Shown piece by piece: positions 27,204 through 35,960 of a stretch of 64,000 nt of DNA (its first letter is position 1; every line of letters starts with the position of its first letter). Origin of the DNA: JBFMGS01 sp040752635 (GTDB lineage Bacteria; Bacillota; SHA-98; UBA4971); contig JBFMGS010000003.1 of the NCBI GenBank assembly GCA_040752635.1, positions 1 through 64,000 on the forward strand. Reading direction: 5' to 3'. The notes under the pieces are model-generated. The model was not told the origin of the DNA and made no database searches. It worked only from the letters and a program-made list of their open reading frames with translations. A program made the position numbers and the translations under genes.

Positions 27204-28274
27204 CTACGACAGATACTCGAGTATCCTGTCCCAGTCCATGGCCGGATGAAGCGCCGCGTTGAGGCCGCCTGCGACAACCGTGGCAAGGTCCTCTACAAGG
27301 TCGTCAACTTCTTTCGGAGTGACGATGAGCGAGCCGAAGTACGGGGCAAGCATTTGTCTGAGGAACTGCCGCCGCTGGGGATTTGGCGCCTGCGCGTTCT
27401 GCATGAGCCTTGCGCCCGGCGTCCCTGCCTGTTGTTGAACGAAATCCATCGCGTCCATTGCGATGGTTTCCGCTGCAACGACCGTCGGCACGCCAACGGC
27501 GATCACCGGCACGCCAAGGCTCTCCTGGGTGATGCCCAGCCGCCTGTTCCCCACCCCAGAACCAGGCCTGATGCCCGTATCGCCCATCTGAATGGTTGTG
27601 CCGAGGCGCTTTGTTGACATGGACGCCAGAGCATCAACGACCACGACCAGGTCAGGACGGACATTGTTCACAACGCCGCGGATTATCTCGCCTGTTTCGA
27701 TACCGGTGAGCCCCAACACCCCTGGAGCGATCGCGCACACGGGGCGCATACCGCCCCGAAGCTCCGGTGGCACCAGGTCGTGAAGATGTCTGGTGACGGT
27801 CAGGTACTCAACAGTCCGAGGGCCCAGGGCGTCGGGCGTGGCCTGCCAGTTGCCGAGGCCTGCCACGAGAACACTCGCGTTCGGGGCAAGAGGAGCAAGC
27901 CGCAAGAACTCGCGGGCGAACACCTGAGCTAGTTCTTCTTGTATCTCCTTGCTTTTCGTCCGAAGATGGGGGGACTCGATTGTGATGTAGTTTCCCCTTA
28001 CCTTTCCCAAAGTCCGTTCTGCTTCTTCGGTCAGGACCTTCACCCGTGTTATCGTGGTGTATCGGGTCTTATCGGTCTCCGATATAACCCCCGGGAACTC
28101 CGCCCCCGTTATGCGCGATACGAACTCCCTGGCCTCGAGGGCGAGGTCTGTTCGAACCCCGAAATGCTTCCACATCCCATCTTGAGCCGCATCATTTGGC
28201 GGTTTTCGCCTTTCGGACATGAGGCGAAAGTCACCCCTCGTCGTCCGTATGCCACGCCTTCTGGTACGCTGCAT
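27204..28274 (-). CDS. gpr: Germination protease Gpr (SASP endopeptidase)
   Basis: Aspartic-type peptidase that cleaves small acid-soluble spore proteins during germination and is made as a zymogen. The 356-residue product includes FGVRTDLALEAREF near the processed N-terminus and LVAGLGNWQATPDALGP, VVVVDALAS, GSGVGNRR and TPKEVDDLVEDLATVVAGGL, matching Gpr. The ATG at 28274 has the strong site AGGAGGG 9 bases upstream; an ATG at 28220 would give a propeptide closer in length to that of Bacillus. A candidate substrate, an alpha/beta SASP, is encoded at 61212. It is first in an operon with spoIIP. Confidence 0.95.
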   Translation of the reverse strand: MQRTRRRGIRTTRGDFRLMSERRKPPNDAAQDGMWKHFGVRTDLALEAREFVSRITGAEFPGVISETDKTRYTTITRVKVLTEEAERTLGKVRGNYITIESPHLRTKSKEIQEELAQVFAREFLRLAPLAPNASVLVAGLGNWQATPDALGPRTVEYLTVTRHLHDLVPPELRGGMRPVCAIAPGVLGLTGIETGEIIRGVVNNVRPDLVVVVDALASMSTKRLGTTIQMGDTGIRPGSGVGNRRLGITQESLGVPVIAVGVPTVVAAETIAMDAMDFVQQQAGTPGARLMQNAQAPNPQRRQFLRQMLAPYFGSLIVTPKEVDDLVEDLATVVAGGLNAALHPAMDWDRILEYLS

Positions 28275-28290
28275 AGCCCAACTCCCTCCT

Positions 28291-28322
28291 GGCCCACCAA
28301 CCCTTACCGGGTTGGGAGGGCC
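28291..28322 (-). other. Hairpin upstream of gpr
   Basis: Two stacked stems, GGCCC/GGGCC and CCAACCC/GGGTTGG, with a 5-base loop, lie 16 bp upstream of the gpr ATG. There is no T-run. It could separate the holin-like gene from gpr or shape the gpr leader. Confidence 0.4.
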
Positions 28323-28384
28323 TTTCCGCATCATCTGTGTTATGGCCAGCGGGAGAGACTCTCATGTATGAGGCTGCCACGAGG

Positions 28385-28714
28385 CTATCTGACTTCCACC
28401 GGAACGAAAAAGTCAGCAAAGCCGACAAGCACGCCCGCGACCAAGGCACCTGCCGCGGTCACATTCATGCCCGCTACCAGGAACTGCACCAGGTAAACGC
28501 TGGCGCTCGTCACAAAGAACCCGACTATCCCCCTGGTTCGTGCCTTCAAGTGCCGGCCGAAGACGCTTTCCACGAGGTAACCTACGGTGGCTGCCCCGAG
28601 CGCTGCCGGGATTGCACCTGAGAACCCGCCTGCGGCAAAGCCGGGCATGAGAAAACTGAGCGCCAGCACCGCGACCAGGCTTACGAAGAACCTTGTTGCA
28701 GCACCAAAGAACAC
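28385..28714 (-). CDS. Phage-holin-family / YvlD-like membrane protein
   Basis: Integral membrane protein of unknown function, 109 residues with four predicted helices (about 5-25, 28-48, 58-78, 85-106). The pattern FFVSLVAVLALSFLMPGF, LVESVFGRHLKARTRGIVGF and LVGFADFFVP resembles the 4-TMS superfamily IV holin/YvlD group. The GTG at 28714 has GGAGGT 7 bases upstream; a longer frame to 28855 would run through the divergent rpsT promoter and is unlikely. It lies upstream of gpr and divergent from rpsT. Confidence 0.75.
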   Translation of the reverse strand: MFFGAATRFFVSLVAVLALSFLMPGFAAGGFSGAIPAALGAATVGYLVESVFGRHLKARTRGIVGFFVTSASVYLVQFLVAGMNVTAAGALVAGVLVGFADFFVPVEVR

Positions 28715-28809
28715 TGCCCCGACCTCCAAAACCGGGGTGTGGGCTCTTTTCCAATCGTATGTTGCCCAGCCACGAAAGCCGGTATCCTCCGAATTTCTCC
28801 GGGGGAGCT

Positions 28810-28908
28810 GGTTGAACTTCTCGTGGCATCCCGGTTGAACTTCTCGCGATATCATGTTAGAATTGGGTTTGCGACCGGACGAGTGTGATGAGGAGGTTGA
28901 ACTTCTTG
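28810..28908 (+). repeat. Three direct repeats of GGTTGAACTTCTYG in the rpsT leader
   Basis: Copies at 28810-28823, 28833-28846 and 28895-28908. The second supplies the -35 hexamer of the rpsT promoter; the third spans the ribosome site and the TTG start codon. The last differs in one base (T for C). Confidence 0.85.
28835..28863 (+). promoter_or_regulatory. Sigma-A promoter for rpsT
   Basis: TTGAAC (28835-28840), a 17-bp spacer, TAGAAT (28858-28863). The start would be near 28870, giving a leader of about 36 nt before the TTG at 28906. Confidence 0.8.
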
Positions 28909-29178
28909 CCGAACATCAAGTCAGCAGAGAAAAGGGTCAAGGTGGCGAGAAGGAGAACGGAGCGGAACGTATCTACCAGGTCATCAATGAAAACCGCTGT
29001 AAAGAAATACGAGGCTGAAATTGGGCGGGGCGACGTATCCGCGGCCCAGGCCGCTCTCCAAAAAGCTGTAAGCGTTATCGACAAGGCCGCCAAGAAGGGC
29101 GTCATCCACAAGAATCAGGCTGACAGGCGTAAGTCGCGTCTTTCGAAAAAGCTCCTTGACCTCACCAAGACGGGCTAA
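28906..29178 (+). CDS. rpsT: 30S ribosomal protein S20
   Basis: Primary 16S rRNA-binding protein of the small subunit. The 90-residue product begins [20 protein letters not shown] and contains [20 protein letters not shown], the typical S20 C-terminal helix. The TTG at 28906 with GGAGGT 8 bases upstream gives the expected N-terminus. It is one of few plus-strand genes and converges with holA, a standard neighbour of rpsT in Firmicutes. No T-rich terminator is visible in the 66-bp gap to holA. Confidence 0.96.
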   Translation: MPNIKSAEKRVKVARRRTERNVSTRSSMKTAVKKYEAEIGRGDVSAAQAALQKAVSVIDKAAKKGVIHKNQADRRKSRLSKKLLDLTKTG

Positions 29179-29244
29179 CCTTTAGCACCTGAGTCCCTCG
29201 TGAAAGTGGCAAGCAAGACACGGGCTGACAGGCAAGATACGGGC

Positions 29245-30264
29245 TTACCTGCCCGACCTTACAGCCCTGTGAGTGCATAAGCGAAGGACGAGCCTCTCGA
29301 GAAGTATCTGGTCTGCAGTCCCTGAGGCTTTGAGCTCGATGTCGGTCTTCAGCATAGCGGCAAACGCGTCTTCAAGGTCGTCGTAGCGGTAATTCCGCGC
29401 CTGGCTCAAGTACCTGCGGACCATGTAGTCTTGCAGGCGCATGGCAGCGGCGATCTTCGGAACGTTCGTGCCCTGCTCCTGCAGGGCTTTTGCTTGGAGA
29501 ATGAGCCGCATCTGTCTGGCTATCATCGAGAGTATGCGCGCCGGGACCTCGCCAAAGCTCGCAAGCCGGTGCAATGCGGCGACGGCCTTCGGTGCATCCC
29601 GCTCTCCTATAGCGTCCACCAGATCAAAGATGCCGAGCTCAGGCTCGCCGGATATGACGGCTTTCACGTCCTCAAGCGTCAGCCGCTTCGGCTTGCCGAC
29701 GCTCATGCCGGCGTAGTCGCATGCTTTCTGTACCGCGGCAGCAAGAACCCCAAGGTTCGTGCCGAGGATCCGCACGAGGTACTCCCGCGCGCCCCGATCG
29801 ATTTCTATGCCCAAAGATCTGGCATGCCGGGCAAGCCACTCGGTGGCCTCACTCGCAAACAGGCGACGGTACCGGACGGCCCTTCCCACCTTCGAAATAG
29901 ACTTGTATGCCTCGGTCTTCTCGTCAACTGTCTTCGCAAGGAGAATGACCAGGCTGGTCTCGGGCATTCTCTGGATCGCCGCTACAAGCGCCTTCTGGTC
30001 GTCCGCCGGGAGATCATCGAACCCGCGTACGACCACGACGCGTCTCGCGCCAAACGCGGGCGGCGACATGATCGCGGTCGCAATCGTTGATACTTGCGCC
30101 TCAGCCGCGCGAAAGACGGTGTAGTTGAAATCCCGCTCATCCTGGTCCAGGCAGGCATCGACGATCTCCTTCGCCGCGGCCTCGCGCAAGTACTCCTCGT
30201 CGCCATATAGAAGGTAAACCGGCTTGAACTTGTTCATTCTCTTCTCGTTGGCTATCTCATCCAC
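29245..30264 (-). CDS. holA: DNA polymerase III delta subunit
   Basis: Clamp-loader subunit that opens the sliding clamp. The 339-residue product has the HolA pattern: PVYLLYGDEEYLREAAAKEI at the N-terminus, FGARRVVVVRGFDDLP, and the C-terminal helical collar domain with ARILSMIARQMRLILQAK. The GTG start has GGGGGA 9 bases upstream. In many Firmicutes it lies directly downstream of comEC; here a four-gene transport cassette intervenes. It begins 42 bp after the permease gene and may be read from upstream. Confidence 0.95.
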   Translation of the reverse strand: MDEIANEKRMNKFKPVYLLYGDEEYLREAAAKEIVDACLDQDERDFNYTVFRAAEAQVSTIATAIMSPPAFGARRVVVVRGFDDLPADDQKALVAAIQRMPETSLVILLAKTVDEKTEAYKSISKVGRAVRYRRLFASEATEWLARHARSLGIEIDRGAREYLVRILGTNLGVLAAAVQKACDYAGMSVGKPKRLTLEDVKAVISGEPELGIFDLVDAIGERDAPKAVAALHRLASFGEVPARILSMIARQMRLILQAKALQEQGTNVPKIAAAMRLQDYMVRRYLSQARNYRYDDLEDAFAAMLKTDIELKASGTADQILLERLVLRLCTHRAVRSGR

Positions 30265-30306
30265 TGCAACGAGTCCCCCTAAGGAGTGCTTTGCTGCCGC
30301 ACATCC

Positions 30307-31167
30307 TCAACTCTTCAGGCCTGTACGTGCGATCCCCTGAATGAACTGTCTCTGCACGAAGAAGAAGCCGATGACCACGGGCATTATGGCCATGGTGGAG
30401 GCCGCCATCAATAGAGTCGGCACAGTGCCGTGTTCTTGCATGAATGTGGACAGGCCCACCTGGATGGTGCGCATCCTGTCTGTGTTGGTCACGATGAGGG
30501 GCCAGAGGAACGCGTTCCAGCTACCGATGAAGGTAAACAGGCCGCACGTGATGAAGACGGGCCTCGAGAGGGGTACCATGACCCTCCACAGGTAGCCGAA
30601 GCGCGTGCACCCGTCGATTTGCGCTGCATCATAGAGCTCCCTCGGCACCGTTTGGAAGAACTGCCGCATCAGGAATATCGCAAAAACGCTTGCAAGCCAG
30701 GGCACAATGAGCGCATAGTAGCTGTCGATCCAGCCCAGCTTAAAGAGGAGCACGTAGTTGGGGACGAGCGTCATCTGGTCCGGAATCATCATCGTGCCAA
30801 GGAACAACGTGAAAATGACCTCCCGCCCGAAGAAGTTCATGGTCGCAAAAGCATAGGCTGCAAGCGCAGAGAACGTGAGCTGACCTATGGTGGTGACCGA
30901 CGCCACGAACGCGCTGTTGAAGAAATACCTGGCGAATGGCGCCTCGTTCCAGGCATCTACATAGTTCGACCATACAAGCCGTGACGGTATCCACCTTATG
31001 GGAACGGTGAACACCTCACCGTAGTCCTTCAGCGATGTGGAGATCATCCAGGCAAACGGCGCAAGCATGATGACCGCGCCCGACAGGAGAAGGGCGTGGA
31101 ATCCCGCAGAGCGAAGGAGGCGGGCTGCTATCGCACTGGCCTTGTGACGGGTTATTGCGCGTCTCAC
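30307..31167 (-). CDS. ABC transporter permease, MalG/UgpE type
   Basis: Inner-membrane permease of a carbohydrate/glycerol-phosphate-class ABC importer. The 286-residue product has six predicted helices, the first at about 20-40 (GAVIMLAPFAWMISTSLKD), and the EAA loop ELYDAAQIDGCTRFGYLWR for contact with the ATPase. Typical late motifs are SWNAFLWPLIV and FFFVQRQFIQGI. It follows the partner permease by 17 bp. With the adjacent binding protein resembling UgpB, the system is read as Ugp-like, which is inference. No ATPase gene is present in the window. Confidence 0.9.
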   Translation of the reverse strand: MRRAITRHKASAIAARLLRSAGFHALLLSGAVIMLAPFAWMISTSLKDYGEVFTVPIRWIPSRLVWSNYVDAWNEAPFARYFFNSAFVASVTTIGQLTFSALAAYAFATMNFFGREVIFTLFLGTMMIPDQMTLVPNYVLLFKLGWIDSYYALIVPWLASVFAIFLMRQFFQTVPRELYDAAQIDGCTRFGYLWRVMVPLSRPVFITCGLFTFIGSWNAFLWPLIVTNTDRMRTIQVGLSTFMQEHGTVPTLLMAASTMAIMPVVIGFFFVQRQFIQGIARTGLKS

Positions 31168-31184
31168 TGTTCAGTGCCCCCTTC

Positions 31185-32117
31185 CTATTGGTAATGCACC
31201 CTGGAGCCAATGTACTTGCGCTGGAGCAGCGTAAGAATGAATATGACCACAAACAGGGCGTAAGCCATTGACGAAGCGTAGCCCATCCTAAAGTCCTCAA
31301 ACCCGATCTTGTACAAGTAATATACCACTACAAGCGTGCTCTTGAGCGGTCCGCCTCTGGTCATGACATATACCTGGCTGAAGACCTGGAACGAACCGAT
31401 GACGGATATTATGAGCACAAAGAACGTGGTGGGAGACAGAAGCGGCCAGGTGATATGCCTGAAGATCTGCCACCCTCTCGCCCCGTCTATCTGCGCTGCT
31501 TCGTAGTACTCGGCGGAGATATTCTGCAGCCCCGCGAGGAATATGACGACGTTGTACCCGAGCCCTTTCCAGATGCTCATCGCGATTATGCAAGGCATAG
31601 CCCACTTAGGATCGAGAAGCCAGGATTGAATGGGAAGCCCCACCTTGTCAAGAAGCCCGTTAAGGAGCCCGGAATAGTCCGGATGGTATATCCAGAACCA
31701 TACTATGGCCACAGCATTTGCAGCCGTTATCACCGGCAGAAAATAGGCCGTGCGATACCACGCGAGGCCTCTGATCTTCTGGTTCAGAAGAACCGCCACG
31801 AAAAGCGCCACGGCCATAGAGGTCGGAACGGTGCCCACCACGTAGTATACCGTGTTCAACAGCGATGTCAGGAAATCGGCGTCCTTCAGAAGTGCGGCGT
31901 AGTTGCCGAGTCCCACGAACGTAGGGTTCGGACTTATGTAGTTCCAATCGAGAAGACTTACGTAGAAAGCATAGAACACAGGCGCGAAGTGGAACGTTAT
32001 CAGGATGACCGTCGCAGGCAGAAGGTACAGATATGCCGTCAGGCTTTCCTCAAGATACTTGCGCCGTCGTTGTGCTTTCCTCGCTACGGTTTGCGCCGAT
32101 GGCACCTGTAAATGCAC
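31185..32117 (-). CDS. ABC transporter permease, MalF/UgpA type
   Basis: Second permease of the importer, about 310 residues from the GTG at 32117. Six helices are predicted, starting at AYLYLLPATVILITFHFAPV, and the EAA loop is EYYEAAQIDGARGWQIFRH. Late helices include VYVMTRGGPLKSTLVVVYYL, a common MalF-type segment. The start is uncertain: the longer frame to 32276 overlaps the upstream gene and is Cys/Arg-rich and unlikely, and the ribosome site for 32117 is weak (GAAGGTG). It lies between the PHP-domain gene and the MalG-type gene on one strand. Confidence 0.88.
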   Translation of the reverse strand: MHLQVPSAQTVARKAQRRRKYLEESLTAYLYLLPATVILITFHFAPVFYAFYVSLLDWNYISPNPTFVGLGNYAALLKDADFLTSLLNTVYYVVGTVPTSMAVALFVAVLLNQKIRGLAWYRTAYFLPVITAANAVAIVWFWIYHPDYSGLLNGLLDKVGLPIQSWLLDPKWAMPCIIAMSIWKGLGYNVVIFLAGLQNISAEYYEAAQIDGARGWQIFRHITWPLLSPTTFFVLIISVIGSFQVFSQVYVMTRGGPLKSTLVVVYYLYKIGFEDFRMGYASSMAYALFVVIFILTLLQRKYIGSRVHYQ

Positions 32118-32257
32118 CACCTTCAAGGTACATCTGATATCTCCATCTTCATCGTCACAGGCTCGCACTGCCCAGGAGCACTTGAACGCTACCGGAGCCT
32201 CCTGGCGTTGCATTTCGCGCTCCCGCCTCTCAGAGCAGGGACGGATGTGATACCTCG

Positions 32258-34396
32258 TCAGTGCGTCAGAAGCCACGTAACCAGGCGTATCACGAACTCC
32301 TGGTTACCTAAGTTAGGACGCAGGTCGTAAACGGAGTATAAAGGAGCGCCCACTGCCACCACGCGCCCCTTCCCGACTTCCTGGCCCGCGCAAAGGACGG
32401 GAGAGGACTCATAAAGATAGTGAGGCCCCTTTCCGTTGGTATCAACGCTTCTCGTGCCAGCCCCACCCGTAGCGAAGATAACCACTCCGTCTTGGAGCGA
32501 AAGCTCGCCAAAGCCAGCATCCGCGATCGAACACGCTTGCGTCATTCTGACAGGGCGTGGGGCTTCGCCTATGCATCGCGCGCAGTCGGTCTCCACAGTG
32601 CACAGCACCGTTGCGGTGGCTTCCGATCCCGTCCCGGACCAGACCTCATCGTCAGAAAACCTCATGGCCGACCCGATCGACGCGAGTATTGCGTTCAGTT
32701 GCTCCACGCTGCGCAGGGCATCAGATGCGTCGGACGACCCCGCCAGGAGCAGCCCGCCGCCGCGGAACACGAAATCACGTATCGCAAGGATCTCCGAGTC
32801 GTCGAAGGTCGTTGGCACAAGCGAGATTCCCGGCTCGGGGTTGGCGATAACGAGAAGCGACACGTCTTTGAGGAGCTCCGCCGTTATTCGCCCCGGGTTA
32901 ACCATGCCCTCGAGGCCCACCGTTGCGAGCACCTCCAGAAACTTCCCGGCAAACCCGCTGGCCCGGTTGTTGTGACCCTCGTCTACCATTACCTTCGGCA
33001 AGTCTTCAGGCAGTATTCTTACGGAAGTCGCGTACGTGTTCCCGGCGTAAGAAGGCATGGCCGGGTCAACGATGTTTGCAGTAACGGTCATGTCCCCGCT
33101 CACCGGGCTCGCCCACTCGAGCGAGATGGGTCGGGTCTCGCCAGCGCCGACGTCGATTCTCACGGCCCCTATGGGAATCCGGGAACCGTGCGAACTTGCC
33201 ATGAATTCAACGATCACCCCGGACTTGGCGGACTCGCCCAGGTTCACGACCTCGCCACGGAGGTGGCCTGGTGCACCTTTCTTGGGAAACCCCACGTCGA
33301 AACGCAAGTCTACAATCACGAGATCCGATGGGCTTCTTACCCAGATGGGACTCGTGATGATGACATCGCCGTCCTCTTGTTCGATTCGCAGGTAGTACCA
33401 GTTGTACCCCTGGCCCGGATCAACCGTGAAAACCTTGTGAAAGGCCCGGCCACGCGTGCTATCAGAGTCGTCCTGCCGAAATTCCTTTACCACTACGCCA
33501 CGGTTGGACTTGACCTCGACTTTGTAAACGACGTCAGCGGGATCGGGGTCGCTTACGTCCACCTCGAACTGCACCTGACCTAGTGGCAGCGTAGAACCCA
33601 TCCACTCGCCGTTGCCGGTGAACCGCACTCGTACGTTCCTATCCTCGGATGAATAGGTACGCATCGCCCGCAATGCTTCGATTATGTCTTCTCTCGTGAG
33701 AGCGCCTGCTACGACGCCCGTTCTGGTGTCGGCGGCGGTCCCCCAGTCGGCCCTGTGGTTGTCCTGGCTGTTGATTGCGCCAAGCTGCCACCCGCGGTCG
33801 AGCGCCCGGATATACGACGCCTCGTAGAACGTATTCCTGGGGTAGGGCCCGGACGCGACCTCTAGAAGCCTTATCGTCTTGTTCCCGGCGAGAGAGAACC
33901 TGAAATCGTCCCAGTTCCCTTGTTCGTTTCTACCCGGATGGTTGAAGCTTGCAATGCCGCCTTTCCCCTGCATCCAGGACACGAGGTCGCCAAAAGAGAT
34001 CTGTTCATCGCGCGAACACGGCTCTGGCGCCTCGATCACGGAGATATGCCCGGCGCCGTGCGTCCATTCCGTGCCTCGAAACGCTACGAACCTCCCGGGC
34101 TCGTTGAAGCGTTTCGCGGTCTCCAGCAGGGCTTGCCAGTGGCCCGGGTTCTCGAACATGTAGTATCCGTGTTCCGTGATGCCAAGAAAGTCGAGCCCTG
34201 CTGCGTCCCGCGCATGGGCGTATGCATCCTCGGGTGTGAGTGCTCCGTCGGAGTATGACGTGTGTGAGTGGAGGTGCCCGAAATAGAAGTTCCATGTACC
34301 GCTTTCTGCGCGAACACACGCCGGGGCAACCAGGAGAACCAGAAGGACGGACAAGAAGACGACGCCGGGTAGAAACCCCTTCTTTGCGGTTAGCAC
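32258..34396 (-). CDS. Secreted CehA/McbA-family PHP-domain metallohydrolase
   Basis: Predicted exported phosphoesterase-like hydrolase. The 712-residue product has a signal peptide (about 8-32), an N-terminal PHP domain with metal-binding motifs HLHSHTSYSDG, ITEHGYY, FRGTEWT, FNHPGR and INSQDNH (about 40-260), a CARDB-like beta domain (about 365-460) and a C-terminal GATase-like region (about 475-712, FVFRGGGLLLAGSSDASDAL). The GTG at 34396 has AGGAGGAG upstream; a frame start at 34420 would include that site. It sits inside an ABC import cassette between the binding protein and permeases, suggesting that it releases a transported product from a phosphodiester or related substrate outside the membrane (inference). 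Confidence 0.88.
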   Translation of the reverse strand: MLTAKKGFLPGVVFLSVLLVLLVAPACVRAESGTWNFYFGHLHSHTSYSDGALTPEDAYAHARDAAGLDFLGITEHGYYMFENPGHWQALLETAKRFNEPGRFVAFRGTEWTHGAGHISVIEAPEPCSRDEQISFGDLVSWMQGKGGIASFNHPGRNEQGNWDDFRFSLAGNKTIRLLEVASGPYPRNTFYEASYIRALDRGWQLGAINSQDNHRADWGTAADTRTGVVAGALTREDIIEALRAMRTYSSEDRNVRVRFTGNGEWMGSTLPLGQVQFEVDVSDPDPADVVYKVEVKSNRGVVVKEFRQDDSDSTRGRAFHKVFTVDPGQGYNWYYLRIEQEDGDVIITSPIWVRSPSDLVIVDLRFDVGFPKKGAPGHLRGEVVNLGESAKSGVIVEFMASSHGSRIPIGAVRIDVGAGETRPISLEWASPVSGDMTVTANIVDPAMPSYAGNTYATSVRILPEDLPKVMVDEGHNNRASGFAGKFLEVLATVGLEGMVNPGRITAELLKDVSLLVIANPEPGISLVPTTFDDSEILAIRDFVFRGGGLLLAGSSDASDALRSVEQLNAILASIGSAMRFSDDEVWSGTGSEATATVLCTVETDCARCIGEAPRPVRMTQACSIADAGFGELSLQDGVVIFATGGAGTRSVDTNGKGPHYLYESSPVLCAGQEVGKGRVVAVGAPLYSVYDLRPNLGNQEFVIRLVTWLLTH

Positions 34397-34430
34397 ATCA
34401 GCTCCTCCTCTCCAGGCCACGGGCAGGCAA

Positions 34431-34462
34431 GGTCCGGGGCGGTTCGGGGCCCGCCCCGGACC
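34431..34462 (-). other. Perfect 12-bp hairpin after the binding-protein gene
   Basis: GGTCCGGGGCGG (34431-34442) pairs with CCGCCCCGGACC (34451-34462) across 8 bases. It lies 12 bp past the stop of the solute-binding protein gene and upstream of the PHP gene. Such intercistronic hairpins protect the upstream mRNA and lower downstream expression in other binding-protein operons. That role is inferred here. Confidence 0.7.
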
Positions 34463-34474
34463 GCTCCTCCGTGC

Positions 34475-35740
34475 TTACTTCACCAGGAGAGAGTTGACCT
34501 TCTCCGCGGCCTTATCCAGAGCTTCCTTGGGAGTCGCCTTCAAAAGGAACGCCTCCTCCACCGCCAGGCCTATAATCTCGCGGATATCCTGCCACTCGGC
34601 GATGTTCGGGTCTGTCACGGCGAACTTAAGAGCGTTCAGGCTTGCCGCGTTTCTGGGGTTTGCAGCCATCCAGTCCTTCATTTGCCGCAGGTAAAGGGCG
34701 GACCTCCTCACAGGGATGTAGCCGGTGTTGATCGCCCAATATGCCGTCTGAGTCGCGTTCGTGAGCCACTTCATGAACTTCCACGCCGCCTGCTGCTCTT
34801 CGGGTGCGGCCTGCGCGAACATTACCAGGTCAGTGCCGGCGACAGGCGCGGCCGGCCTCTTCTTGTAAGGTATCGGGCCGATGCCCCATTCGAATTTGCC
34901 CCCGACCGCTTTATCGGTGTATGAGTAGCTTGCTGAAGTCGCGAAGTAGGCGCAAGTCTTCCCTGCGCCGAAGTCGGCATCGGCGTATCCGGGGATGTAG
35001 TAAGCCACCTTGTGCTTGTGGAGCATGTCCACCATGAACTGCAGCGCTTCGACGCCCTCGGGCCCGTTGAACACGGCCTTCTTGCCGCTTTCGTCAAGGT
35101 ACCGCCCGCCGTTGGTGAACAAGAGGTTTGCGAAGTAGTCTACGTTCGGTCTGAGCACGATTCCGTAGCGCGTCACCTTGCCATCCTTCACCGCTGTCAG
35201 CGCCTTCGATGCGGCCAGGAGGTCGTCCCAGGTCTTGGGAGGCTCAAGGCCTGCCTCTTTCAGGGCAGTCAGGTTGTATATGTATATGGCCACGCTCTTG
35301 TTAAACGGGAGAGTATGCATCTTGCCATTGAACATGCACCCTGCACGAAGCTCCGGCCAGAAGTCTTCCAGTTCATCCTTGGAAAGCCCGCCGGGTCCCG
35401 CGAAGAAATCCTCAACAGGCTTCACGGCACCCGACTTTACGTACTCGGCAACCCAGTTGCCATAGGCCTGTGCCATCGTAGGGGGTTTCTTCGCTGCAAG
35501 CGCCGCCATTATCTTCTGGTTAAGGGCGGCGTAGCTACCCTGATACTCAGCCTTCACGATGATGTCCGGGTTCTGCTTCTGGAACTCATCAATGAGGTTG
35601 GAAAGGGTCTTGCCCAGGGCTGCACCCATGCCATGCCAGAATGTAATCGTCACCTTAGATGCAGCAGATGCCGGAACAATCCCCGCAAGTAGCAGGGTAA
35701 GAAGGGCCACCGTGATAGCAGCAACAACCGCTCTCTTCAA
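34475..35740 (-). CDS. ABC transporter substrate-binding protein, UgpB-like
   Basis: Secreted or lipid-free binding protein of family 1 (COG1653 type), 421 residues with a signal peptide ending near PASAAS (about residue 27; no lipobox cysteine). The N-terminal stretch ITFWHGMGAALGKTLSNLID, then PDIIVKAEYQGSYAALNQKI, resembles UgpB of the glycerol-3-phosphate system, and the C-terminal half has AAWKFMKWLTN and YIPVRRSA as in this family. The substrate is unproven. The TTG start has AGGGAG only 5 bases away, and this site lies in the 3' arm of an inverted repeat. It is first in the cassette with the PHP protein and two permeases. Confidence 0.9.
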   Translation of the reverse strand: MKRAVVAAITVALLTLLLAGIVPASAASKVTITFWHGMGAALGKTLSNLIDEFQKQNPDIIVKAEYQGSYAALNQKIMAALAAKKPPTMAQAYGNWVAEYVKSGAVKPVEDFFAGPGGLSKDELEDFWPELRAGCMFNGKMHTLPFNKSVAIYIYNLTALKEAGLEPPKTWDDLLAASKALTAVKDGKVTRYGIVLRPNVDYFANLLFTNGGRYLDESGKKAVFNGPEGVEALQFMVDMLHKHKVAYYIPGYADADFGAGKTCAYFATSASYSYTDKAVGGKFEWGIGPIPYKKRPAAPVAGTDLVMFAQAAPEEQQAAWKFMKWLTNATQTAYWAINTGYIPVRRSALYLRQMKDWMAANPRNAASLNALKFAVTDPNIAEWQDIREIIGLAVEEAFLLKATPKEALDKAAEKVNSLLVK

Positions 35741-35746
35741 CTGGTC

Positions 35747-35785
35747 TCCCTGGCCACCAATCCGCCCAAACGTCGCGGCCAGGGA
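35747..35785 (-). promoter_or_regulatory. Inverted repeat covering the ribosome site of the binding-protein gene
   Basis: TCCCTGGCC (35747-35755) and GGCCAGGGA (35777-35785) are perfect 9-bp arms. In the minus-strand RNA the 3' arm contains the Shine-Dalgarno bases before the TTG at 35740, so pairing would hide the start. Confidence 0.55.
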
Positions 35786-35960
35786 ATCCCTCCTTTCGCT
35801 ATGGATTTCAGGGACCTGGTACGCTTACCGACACAAGCCCACGCCCGCATAGCACACGTTGCCAGAACCTGGCGCCACCTCCTCTTTGAGGGATTCGCGC
35901 GGCCTGACCTGCTTTGGCCAAGGAGACTGAGACTTCCAGGCCTCGAGGCTCCGCTACCGG

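Noticed and set aside
28715..28855. Longer start for the holin-like membrane protein
   Set aside because: The extension runs through the divergent rpsT promoter and lacks membrane-protein character; GTG at 28714 has a strong ribosome site.
32118..32276. Longer N-terminus for the MalF-type permease
   Set aside because: It overlaps the end of the PHP gene and encodes a Cys/Arg-rich stretch unlike permease N-termini.
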